A stretch of 64,000 nucleotides of DNA, taken from contig OZ034971.1 in the NCBI GenBank assembly GCA_964030785.1, forward strand, positions 38,802,304 through 38,866,303, written 5' to 3'. How positions within the stretch are numbered: the stretch's first letter is position 1; each line of letters opens with the position of its first letter. Made by a program: the position numbers and the translations under genes. Of the stretch, positions 35,467-45,517 are shown in pieces. Source of the DNA: Siderastrea siderea (lineage: Eukaryota > Cnidaria > Anthozoa > Scleractinia > Rhizangiidae). The notes below the pieces were generated by a model. That model was not told the DNA's origin, searched no databases, and saw nothing but the letters and a program-made list of their open reading frames with translations.

Positions 35467-35561
35467 TACAAAAGTAGAATGAGTAAATACGTTACAGGAC
35501 CGTTAACATAAAAGTTTAAAAATTTACAATAAATGAATATAATAGGTTGGTGGTTGAACAA

Positions 35562-35962
35562 GAAGTGTCATTAATGTAGCTCATCACGTCTGTTTAATCC
35601 TTGCGGCTCAAGTGTCTTGGCCTTGTCAATTAAGTGTGCCTCACGTGCTTTTCTTACGGAGTCGCGGTTAGTATGTATTAGTTCCAAGGGAATGAGACGG
35701 ATGTCGTTGACGGAGTGCCCGGGTAAGTTGAAATGTTCCGAAACAGGGGTTGGGTTAGCAAGCTGTTGATGATTTTGGACGGAACGACGATGTTCGCCAA
35801 AGCGTTCGTGAAGATGTCGTTTAGTCTCCCCAATGTATTGGCAAGGCCAGTTACGTGTAGCGCATTTTTTACATTCAATTAAATAAATAAGGTTTTTAGA
35901 TTTACAAGTTAAAGTGTCTTTAATGCGTCGTTCTTCGTTAGTAGAAAAAAAGATATATTTGT
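35562..35962 (-). pseudogene. GIY-YIG endonuclease domain of a Penelope-like element (C-terminal fragment)
   Basis: The minus-strand frame contains FFSTNEERRIKDTLTC, NLIYLIECKKC, QYIGETKRHLHERFGEHR, SEHFNLPGHSVNDI and EAHLIDKAKTLEP, ending at TAA near 35562. NLIYLIEC with QYIGET is the GIY-YIG core, with the following Arg (RFGEHR) and Glu (the EAHLI helix) as expected. It is open for about 130 codons but lacks the reverse transcriptase, so it is a terminal fragment. Confidence 0.85.
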
Positions 35963-36012
35963 CTTGCCCATCTTAACGGTCCTGTAACGTATTTACTCAT
36001 TCTACTTTTGTA

Positions 36013-36053
36013 GCCCCTGAAGAAGGTTTGTTTTGCAAACCGAAATATCGGGC
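36013..36053 (+). ncRNA. Putative hammerhead ribozyme, right copy
   Basis: Stem I GCCC (36013-36016) pairs with GGGC (36050-36053). Core CUGAAGA, one extra A, stem II GGUUUG with UUUUG loop and CAAACC (six perfect pairs). Then GAA, a minimal stem III AUAU, and C before cleavage. Compact variants with a very short stem III are known from Penelope-like elements and tend to work as dimers. Confidence 0.55.
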
Positions 36054-37139
36054 AATTTTTTTGTTTCATACATTTTTTTGCTTTACGTATTTCGTCTTCT
36101 GTGTCTTCGTTTCTTTAACTGCCGTAAGGATCAGTCGTTCCGTATATTTTTTTACTTCAAATGTTTTACTGATCCAGGTCTACTTAAGATCCGGCAACTC
36201 TCAACGCCTTGTCGCTGTGGTCTTTCCAGTTTATAAACCTTGAAAGATTTAGGCAGTTTCTAAGATTTACTCTCCCAATTGCGTTTCCGAGTAAGCCAAT
36301 AGGCAACTAGAAAATGCTACTCAACATGGAAGGTATAAAGCGGTTTGAAAAGATGGGTATGTACTGACCATTTTGGTGGTAAATGGTATTTTGGTTCGAC
36401 GAAAAAATTCCCGTGCCACGGAGCCCCATAAACTGGACATGCAAACATTGTCCGACTGGTCAAGTTGTCGAAGTGTTGTCTTTTCTCTGGTACAAATGCG
36501 CTTCTTGAGAGAGATATATATATCTGCTCTAGGCCGGAGAAAATTTGGGTCACTGACGAGAGTGCTTCTTATTCCAGCTCTCACGATAGGTATTGCTTCG
36601 TTTTTTCCCCTTGTTTCTTGAGATGCGCTGGCCAAATTTTAAATTGTGCGCTCGTTGTCGAGTGGTGTCGAAAACGAAGCACTCGAAGGCGATTGCCCCT
36701 AGAGCGTTTATTTTCTCTGTGAATGCACAAATTAATTCTCGTGAAAAATGCCTCTGCCTCTATCATTTTGCGCGAAAAAATTAGTTAGAATAAGGTATTT
36801 AACTGCTGAAGATTGAGTTTTTCAGTGAGAAAGTTCCGATATATCAGTACCTTATCTCTTATGTCTCTTTCAGGATACTAAATTTTGGGATGGTAATCCC
36901 AAACTGGCATTTGGTGAATAAGGAACAGAGCTACACGGTATAAAGCCGGTATACGGTATCAGCGACCACTGTGTGTTTACAGAAACTGTGAAACGCCTTA
37001 GGGCTACAACCCATTAGTTCAGGGTACTTCGTTTTCAAGTTAGACGGCTTCGTTCTTTGTTTTCGAGCTTTATGGTGCGTCGTGGTGTGGTCTTCATTTT
37101 TGATACTACCCGGGGTTCATGCTGTGCCAGAATGGGCCT

Positions 37140-37410
37140 TAAGGAAATCCGTCATGGCCGATCATGACTAGTCAGTGCGAACATCATATTCAAACCAGAT
37201 CATATGATTGCATGAAAACCAGATCATATGCACGTAGCGTGCTGGGCATCCAGACTGAACAATTAACTGAATCAATATAAAGTTTCGCCCCATTGCCCGA
37301 ATTCATAATTTTGTAGTATTGCCTTCATCGAATGTTAATATGTTTGGATCGTCCCTCGATCCGAGCAAACGTAGGTACACCTCATGGAATGAGAACGAAT
37401 TTTAAAAAAA
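37140..37410 (+). repeat. Dispersed repeat related to the 42.5 and 44.3 kb blocks
   Basis: Shares GTTTGGATCGTCCCT, GATCCGAGCAAA and AACCAGATCATATGA with 42540-42850 and 44330-44640, more diverged than those two are from each other. From 36.2 to 47.7 kb I see no host exon. Confidence 0.6.
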
Positions 37411-38801
37411 ACGTGACGTAACTGAGTCATGCTATGGTCAAAATATTTCGTCACGTTCTTCTTCGCGAAGGCCAGGACAGGCGGATGAGCAAGGAACTAG
37501 GAATGGGGTTCATACTATCAGGAATTCATGTTATCAGAGGGAGAAGGGTGCGGGGATGAAGTAAGGGGGGAATGGCAGCAAACACGTCAAACGTACGACA
37601 AATCACCACTGAGTTCCAAAATTTACACCACTTGGGCTCGTATCTTGAGTGACCGTAGTACATTTTACACCCTGAGGGAAGGGAAAACAACCGGGGGTCT
37701 AAGGCCCCTGGGGCTTTTCGTGTTCAAATTTCAGGGCTAATCCTCGGCATAACCTTTTTGGTTTTTACGCCAGTTTTTTTTAGCGTTGTAATGTAAGCTG
37801 TTTTATGTTATTCTAGTACCATATTATATACCCTTAGTTGTAATTGTAACGTTTTTGCTCTTAGAGTCATTTTCTGTAAGACTGCGTGAAGAAGAAAGGC
37901 TGTGCCTTTTGAAATATTGCTTAAAATATACACTCAGTTTTCCTACCGTTGCATCAGCGTTGCTTTTTTATCGTATTTGTTTTGTTTTGTTGTGTTTTTT
38001 TTTCCCTTTTTTTTGTTTTTTTTTTTTTGCTGATTGGACCGTTTGCTACAGGATCCCGTACTTTTATACGGTGGTCCAAGCAAAGTTGATTGTTTTCTGA
38101 ATTCTATACGTTATCCCAGACCAAACTGCTTGAAAACTCTACCCTTCACAGCGGCACATACCTATGTAGGTTACCGCGTTGCAATAAATTTTTGCGGTTT
38201 CTAATTCCTCCGATTTTTGCGGGTTTTTTAATAAGCTGTGTTCACACACTGCATTCTAAGGCTCGTGAGTGAATGACTTCGTTGTACCCTTTCTGGTTTA
38301 ATAATGGCAGACAATTAGATCGGGAAATTGCAGTTTAAATAAACAGAATTAAGGCTTAAAATTTCGCTTGGGGAGTGTTTATTAAACAAAGTTTCGAAAT
38401 CAAAAGAAAAAACAAAAGTGATTTTTTTATCGTACTTAAATATACAGTACTTTAAGTTGTCCTTTGTATCAAGTGGGATAGAGGAATCGTCCTCCTCATT
38501 GACTGAAGTCGCGTGGCTGGCTAGATTCATAACTTTGCTCGAGTCCAGCTTTTGTTCAAAAATGTGAGGATCAGCGAATTTTCTTATACAACCGTTTGCT
38601 CAGTTCAAGGCAAGCAAACAGATTTCTCATCAGTCATAGCGACTACATATTCTTTGCACGCGCAGCTGGATTCCAGTATGATTGCTGTAGGTGTCATCGG
38701 TCCGATCGCTAAAAAGTCAGGTGGTTTCCACATGAACGCAAGGATTGCTGAACGTTTTCTCCAGCGATCGCAGCGATATAGAAACCAGCCTTTAACTCTG
38801 T

Positions 38802-38893
38802 TACACTAGGCAACGTAACGTTGCGTGCAACTTGTCCCGTAATTTTGTTGCGCCTTTGGGAGACAAGTTGCACGCAACGTTGCTTAGTGTAAC
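38802..38893 (+). mobile_element. Foldback repeat with GTTACACTAGGCAACG ends
   Basis: Arms TTACACTAGGCAACG and CAACGTTGCTTAGTGTAA with inner GTTGCGTGCAACTTGTC and its complement. Flanking sequence up to about 39230 looks like more of the same repeat. Confidence 0.65.
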
Positions 38894-39265
38894 ACCTCTA
38901 CGCAACGCTGGAAAAATTTGTTGCAGCGTTGCGAGGATCGTTGCGAAAAGTAGAACCGTCTTCTACTTCTCGTAACGATTCCCGCAGCAAAAAGGTTGCG
39001 CGACATGTCCATTTCAGGCTATATTACACTGTGCAGTTTTTCCCGCAACTCGTATCTCAACAAAATTGCGAAACAATCGCAAAAAAGCCGGATTGCCTGG
39101 TGCAACAGCACCTTTACAGTCAGTGTTATATGTAAACAACAGTTTTCGCTTTGTATTAGAAAACAAGAATTTGAGACAAATATTAAAGAACTTAAACATT
39201 TCAAAAACGCGACACAACGTTCGAATTTAGAAAATATGTTTCGGATACTCCAGTATCCATCGTCT

Positions 39266-39712
39266 GTTCCGGGGGGGGGGGTGTACTCCCTATAGTGGGC
39301 TTTTCAGGGGGACTCAAGAAAGGGGTGCCTTTTTTGGAGCTAGCAGTATATTAAAGGGTAGGGAAAATTGCCATTTTAGTATACGAAAGGGTAATAAAAT
39401 CAGCTGCAAAGTGGCTAAAGCGATGTATATCGAAGGGTGCCACATTTTGGCAGAAATAACTACAGATCGCCTGAACTTTCAGAACGACTGAAAAACCCGG
39501 AAAAACGTGGCAGTTACAGGAAATTCTATTGTTTTTGCTTATCCTTGAGGTACAAGAAGGGGTGCAATTTTGCTCTAAGTATACGAAAGGGGTACCCGTT
39601 TGGTAAAAATTAGTATAGTAAATTAAAGGGTAAGGGTTTGAACCTCCGGGCGGATCCTCCCCATATACTGAAATCTTTATTGAGTAGCCCTCCCCCCCTC
39701 CCCCTGGGCGTC
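39266..39712 (+). repeat. GC-bounded dispersed repeat, plus copy
   Basis: Runs from GGGGGTGTACTCCCTATAGT to CCTCCGGGCGGATCCTCCCC and a C-rich end. Inside are several AGTATACGAAAGGG-type strings. Its reverse complement recurs at 50527-50955. Confidence 0.65.
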
Positions 39713-40129
39713 AGTTCACGGACGTTTACAAATTTGTAACTGTACATAAAGTCAATAACACAGAAATGCTAATTATAAACTGCGGAAATAATAGCCGATT
39801 ACAACATGATGCAGATACAAATCTGTCAAACTATTACATGTTACTTCTCGGGGATACAACGGAAATACGATCGATACGAAATACCTCTATGAATATATAA
39901 ATATGAAAAACAAAAAACGTGGTGATGATTACCAGGAAAACAGCTGATGCAAAATTCAAATCAAAGTGTTAAATCAACATCTTTAAGTTGTTTATTCAGC
40001 GCGTTTCGCTCCCATTCAGTATGAAGGGCTTCTTTGGACTCTAGGTCTGCTCCCACCGTTACGTTGTTTGTAATCAGCTTATTTCGTTGTGTCCCTTAAG
40101 TACTATGTAACATTTTCACATATCTGTAT

Positions 40130-41148
40130 CAGGGTCTGGAAGGGTATTCTCGGGATCCGGGATTTGACCAAAATACCGTACGGGATTCGGGAAAACGCAA
40201 AATATCTTGACCGGATTCGGGATTTGACTGCTACCAAGGAAGCGGGATTCGCCAAAATTTGGGCACGGGATGAGGGATTTGTGCCTGTCTGTCGGGAATT
40301 CGGGAAATCTTCACGACCCAAATAAACGTTCTAGTGGCAAAAATACTCTGGAAGCAAAGGAAATAGGAGACGTCTGCAAAAGCGAATCAACCAGGAGAGC
40401 GCTAAATGGTGTTGCCTTTCAAACCAAGGTATAGAGTGTGCCTGGTTAATAGTGATCCTATTAAAACTATCAAGTAATCGACAGACGAGCAGACAGCAGA
40501 AAGAATTTTGTTTCAACCGGACGCCAGGAAAGGGTACGTGGTGTAACACTAGCACACTAGTTATTGACTCGATGCTCAAGTCCCTCCCCCCGCCCCTCCC
40601 CCCGGGGCTCAAGTGCTCAAGTGCTCAAGCTCTTCACATTTATTGTAATCTTGAGGGGTTTGTTTCAACAGTTTAACGGCTAGATATAGCAAATAGTGAT
40701 GCCAGCTCTGCTACCCTAAATAGGACAGTCAGAGTTTTGGTGTCGTTCTTTCTTGCGGCCACAGACGAGGCTTTTAGCGCCAGACGTACCACGGCGATCC
40801 ACAAGGAAAAATTCAATGTTCCGCTAAGCGACGAACACAAAGAGCTCTACGGATTCCAGAAGCACTTAAAAACCTGCACTGGGTTAGAAGGAGCAAAGGC
40901 CTCGGAGAAAAGCCAAAAAGCGCCAGGTCATGATTGCTAGAGTGCAAAGACAGGCAGTGGCGTTGAAAGGGCCAATTTACATCTTAGATTTATTAGCTTT
41001 TGCAGAATTAGCCTTTTTTTAATTTAATGTATTTTTTTGGGGAGCGAAAAAACGGGATTCGGGATAGCGTCGAAAAAAGTGCGGGATGCGGGATTCTCGT
41101 GAAAAAGACGCGGGAATACGGGATCAGGACCCCCCCTTCCAGACCCTG
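40130..41148 (+). mobile_element. TIR element with CAGGGTCTGGAAGGG ends and 6-bp target duplication
   Basis: Ends CAGGGTCTGGAAGGG and CCCTTCCAGACCCTG, flanked on both sides by CTGTAT. Removing the element and one CTGTAT restores a continuous match to the right copy of the tandem duplication (about 43155), confirming a 6-bp duplication. Subterminal GGGATTCGGGAT repeats. Internal remnant ORF 40737-40940 contains KEKFNVPLSDEHKELYGFQ. Confidence 0.85.
40737..40940 (+). pseudogene. Remnant transposon ORF with an EKFNVPLS motif
   Basis: 67 codons. The distinctive part is IHKEKFNVPLSDEHKELYGF. A related frame, NEKFNVPLSEKDDEKGAQF, lies near 46010-46110 inside the second 6-bp-duplication element. 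Family not recognised. Confidence 0.4.
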
Positions 41149-42917
41149 CTGTATCTACATCACGCTATTCGTAATCAGCTATATTACTTCTGCAATTTAT
41201 AAATTGCATTTCTTTGCTATCAAATTTATCTATAGTTAAAAATTTGTAAGTCTTTGATTGAACTGACGATGAATACTGAAGTTTCTGAAACATGTTTTCT
41301 AAACTCAAGCGTTGTGCCATGTTTTTAAAATGTTCCGTAATACCTATTCTACTGTTACCAAACTTTCGTTAATAAAGAACTATTTTTACCTACCTTCTCT
41401 GTGAGTCATCGTCACACTTTATCGTCACGGGTTTATCATGGTAAATCGTAAATAGATTTGATTCAAATCTGGTATGTGAAAATACTTTTCGTTTACATGG
41501 GCTCTTAATGCTATCTTCTTCAGTTTCGGCAAAAGGGGTCCCCTGGCGGACCAAAATTGATATTTTATCCATACAAAAATTTCAATAACTTTGGTAACTC
41601 CACACAATTGCATCACAAAACTCTACTGTTGGTTGAAAACTACACGGTCAGTTCCTTATCTTACATCACTAGATCAAATCAAGTAAAAGTTAATTTCATT
41701 ATAGAGCTAGAATTGCCCATCTAAACGTGGCATTTTAGCTCAAATGCGTACGGCAAATAATTAAGCTTGCTGTAAGTACAAACGCAAAATACAAAAAGTG
41801 GGTGTGTATTTTTCCGAACAATTCACTGACCTTTTTTGGGATGAATTTTACTTGGAATTTTATGGAAGATCGTTTTACTTGGCAAAACAAGGCATCAATT
41901 AGGGTAACGCCTACAAACCGAACAAGTTCGGATCGCTCGGGCCTGAACAAAAACTGTGCAGAAGTACTTTCATTAAAAAGTAGGTCAGAACGCGTACGGT
42001 GATTCAAACAGTAAGTGTCAGTTACGCATCTTCTTTCTGATAGTCCTCGAACACCGAGAACCAACATTTCATTCTTCAAAGCTCAACATTGTTCAAACGC
42101 AGTACACTGTCTCAGTTTTGAAATACATTTGATTACCATATTGAATTATGTTGGAGTATTATGTAGGGAAATTTTGCTAAGTAAAATAAAGGACCAACTG
42201 CAAAGGCCTAGTAAAAGTAATCTTAGTAACGCAGCTCGCTTGACAATTAATCCTGGACCTTGGTAAAAGTCTTGTTGATGTACACTGTGTTCGAGCACGT
42301 ACCCATAACAAGTCATTGCAGATCTACTGAGCTCATGCCGGTCAACCATTCTTACATTTCACGTTAAAAATGGCGAAAATTGCTATGATTAGTTCAGATC
42401 AAAGTCAACTCAGCAGCTTCTTTTTTTCAAGCTTACGGAAATAACACCTGCTTAAAACGCCTTTTAGACAAACGTTGATGTTAAACTCTCTGATGACGCG
42501 CTTCTTGTAAGGTAATTTCCAATGTAAGTGTCATTAAAATCTGTCATGGCTGAGTACTTCGCGGCGTGTCATGATTTGGAAACCAGATCATATGATCATG
42601 ATGAGATGAAAACCAGCCCTTATTCACCTATATGGCTGAGCATCCAAACTGAACTGGATTAACAAAAATTTTCGCCGCACTGCGCAAATTCATAATTTTG
42701 TGGTATTGCCTGTAACAAATGCTCAGAATATGTTTGGATCGTCCCTTGATCCGAGCAAAACTTCGTTCGCACAGGAGCTCATAGCTCTGGGTCGCCTCAT
42801 TGAATGAGGTTATTTCACAAATGCAGACGAAACTCATGCCGAGAGCTGTCCCACTTGCTTGTCGTAGAGGATTATAGAGATGTTTACGTTCCCGACCTGT
42901 TTATGGCGATCATAATT

Positions 42918-43017
42918 CAGGGTGGTAAAGGGGTTTTGCGTGACGCGTGATTTGAGCAAAAATTAGCGCGTGACACGTGAAAGCAGCTCAAGTATCGCCG
43001 TGATCCGTGAATTTCGT
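42918..43017 (+). mobile_element. Left end only of a CAGGGTGGTAAAGGGG element
   Basis: Identical in layout to the first 100 bp of the complete element at 44681-46784 and cut off exactly at the duplication breakpoint. Confidence 0.8.
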
Positions 43018-43020
43018 TTA

Positions 43021-44780
43021 TTCGATCAGTGTGGTTCGTTCCCATCCAATATGAAGGGCTTCTTCGGACTCTGCTCCCACTTTGCCAACCTAGGTCACGT
43101 TGTTTGTAACCAGCCTCCCTTAACTATTATGTAATGCCAGTTTAACAGATTTGTATCCGTATCACGTTATTTGTAACAGCTATTACTTCTGCAACTTATA
43201 ATTAGCATTTAAAGTAGAGGGACAAATATGTGAGCATCCTTAAACTAAACTGATGGTGGATACTGAAGTATCTGAAACATGTTTTCTAAACTCAAGCGTT
43301 GTGTCGTGTTTTTCAAATGTTTAATACCTATTCTACTGTTACCAAACTTTCGGTAATAAAGAACTATTTTTACCTACCTTCTCTGTGAGTCATCGTCACA
43401 CTTTATCGTCACGGGTTTATCATGGTAAATCGTAAATTCCAAACTAAGTGTAATTTAAAAACCGTGTAATTTCAAAAGTTAGTTCAATCAGAGATCGCGT
43501 TCTTTCCAGTGACACGGACAAAGAAAAGCGTTAAGAAAGCTTCAGCAAGGTATGTGCCATACCTTATGGGAATAGATTTGAAATATGTTCCCCCTGATCA
43601 ACCGACTTAGCCACGGTTATCTAATATTTTTATACTTAAGAAGCTGTGGTTTATCGAAGACGGGCCCTTAGAAAGATTCTCATACAAATTGGTCACAAAA
43701 TAGATTTGCTTCTTGTATGTGAACGTTACTTTAAAAATACTTTTCGTTTGCATGGGCTCTTAAATATGCTATCTGGCTTCAGTTTCACTAGAGGGGTCCC
43801 CTGGCGGACCAAAATTGATATTTTATCCATACAAAAATTTCAATAACTTTGGTAACTCCACACAATTGCATCACAAAACTCTACTGTTGGTTGAAAAGCA
43901 CACGATCCGTTCCTTATCTTACATCACTAGCTATAGATCAAAAGAAAAAGTTAATTTCATCAGAGAGCTAAAATTGTCCATCTAAAGCAAAAGTAAGAAC
44001 CAACTGCAAAGGCCTAGTAAAGAAATCGTGGACTTTGGTAAAAGTCTTGTTGATCAGCTACACTGTATTCGAGCACGTACCCATAACAAGTCATTGTAGA
44101 TCACTACTGAGCTCATGTCAACCATTCTCACATTCCACGCTAAAAATGGTGAAATTGCTGTTATTAGTCGAGATCAAACGCGTACAGCGAAGAAAGCTCA
44201 GAAGTTTCTTTTTTTCAAGCTTAAGGTAATTATACGTCTTTAAAACGCCTTTTAGACAAATATTGATATTTTAAACTCTCGGATGACGCGTTTCTTCACG
44301 CCTTGTGAGCTTCTTTGCGATTGCTGAGTACTTTGCGGCGTGTCATGCGATTTGGAAACCAGATCATATGATCATGATGAGATGAAAACCTATATGTCTT
44401 GGCATCCAAACTGAACTGAAGCAAAAAAAATTTTCGCCGCACTGCGCAAATTCATTATTTTGTGGTATTGCCTTTATCAAATGCTCAGAATCATGTTTGG
44501 ATCGTCCCTTGATCCGAGCAAAACTTCGTTCGCACAGGAGCTCATAGCTCTGGGTCGCCTCATTGAATGAGGTTATTTCACAAATGCAGACGAAACTCAT
44601 GCCGAGAGCTGTCACACTTGCTTGTCGTAGAGGATTATAGAGATGTTTACGTTCCCGACCTGTTTATGGCGATCATAATTCAGGGTGGTAAAGGGGTTTT
44701 GCGTGACGCGTGATTTGAGCAAAAATTAGCGCGTGACACGTGAAAGCAGCTCAAGTATCGCCGTGATCCGTGAATTTGCA
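43021..44780 (+). repeat. Tandem duplication, right copy
   Basis: See the left copy. It has the empty site for the 40130-41148 element and runs on into the complete element at 44681. Confidence 0.8.
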
Positions 44781-45139
44781 GTCTAGCGTGATCTCCTTAT
44801 TTTAAAGACCGTGATTCGTGATTCCTTCCGAAGATATTCGTGAAAACCGAAAGTAACTTAGTTACTAATAAAGCAATTCACAAAAGTGAGCAAGTAAAAC
44901 AATAAATACTTCAAAAACACATTAATAATTCATAAGCCCATTAACCTATCAAATGATCGATAATACGTCACGTGCATTGACTTTATATTGATAAAAACCT
45001 CTTCCTTATTAGCATGCGGTGTTTTATCAGATATAAAGTCACTGCACGTGATTTATGAATGTTAATTATCAACACATCAACTGAAACAACAAATGGTGGG
45101 TGAATATTTAATGTTCTTTAATTTACACACACAGTAAAT

Positions 45140-45517
45140 TTACTTTTGTACAAAATTAATAGTACAGTTGTTCAACCTCGTTCCCAGGACTTTTTCCCTT
45201 TTTAAAGGGAAAAAGTCCTGGGAACGAGGTTGACAGTTGTTAAATACAGATCCAGAAAAATTCTGTATAACATTACTACCGTAATCTGGTAAAGGCATAT
45301 TAGACGATACATCATCTGAAATTTCGAAATTTAGATCAGCTGGAAGAAGCGACTCCATGTCGTTTCCCATAACCTCTGCGTTTGACGCTTTGCCCGTAGT
45401 CTCCAAATTTTCAGGGGGGCCTAAAATATTACTAACCTGGTGCTGTAGCATTTCTAATAATTTCCTCTCTTCCTCGGCATTTTTAGGCTTCCGAAAAGCC
45501 CTGGAAGAGGACGCCAT
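45140..45517 (-). CDS. ORF of unknown function inside the 44.7-46.8 kb element
   Basis: 125 residues starting MASSSRAFRKPKNAEEERKL. It is acidic in the middle and has no recognisable fold. The N-terminus is faintly like the start of KIAA1958/Crypton-type proteins (FK-P-x-T-x-EEE), which I cannot confirm. A possible donor CAG|GTTAGT at about residue 28 would shorten it. Residues about 96-118 are encoded by a palindromic insertion. Confidence 0.35.
   Translation of the reverse strand: MASSSRAFRKPKNAEEERKLLEMLQHQVSNILGPPENLETTGKASNAEVMGNDMESLLPADLNFEISDDVSSNMPLPDYGSNVIQNFSGSVFNNCQPRSQDFFPLKREKVLGTRLNNCTINFVQK
45173..45232 (+). mobile_element. 60-bp perfect palindrome with 9-bp target duplication
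   Basis: 29-bp arms (outer CAACCTCGTTCCCAGG, inner CTTTTTCCCTTT) separated by two bases, flanked by ACAGTTGTT at 45164-45172 and 45233-45241. Nine-bp duplications are typical of Mutator-like transposition. The 69 added bases keep the ORF above in frame. Confidence 0.75.

Larger units (their letters stand above)
35288..36178 (-). mobile_element. 5'-truncated Penelope-like element bounded by inverted repeats
   Basis: A GIY-YIG domain frame on the minus strand is followed downstream (left) by a terminal segment containing a hammerhead-like motif. A near-identical inverted copy of that segment lies on the right (about 35973-36178). The reverse transcriptase part is absent. Inverted or tandem terminal repeats of this kind are known for Penelope-like elements. 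Confidence 0.8.
39995..43017 (+). repeat. Tandem duplication, left copy (contains a later insertion)
   Basis: Matches 43021-44780 in order: AGTATGAAGGGCTTCTT, the CAAGCGTTGTG block, GTGAGTCATCGTCACACTTT, TTTGGATCGTCCCT and the first ~100 bp of a CAGGGTGGTAAAGG element. The left copy is longer because of the element at 40130-41148. Confidence 0.8.

Noticed and set aside
35037..35477. 146-codon plus ORF starting MIDLVSAAMF
   Set aside because: Antisense of exon 1, its promoter and part of the Penelope terminal repeat.
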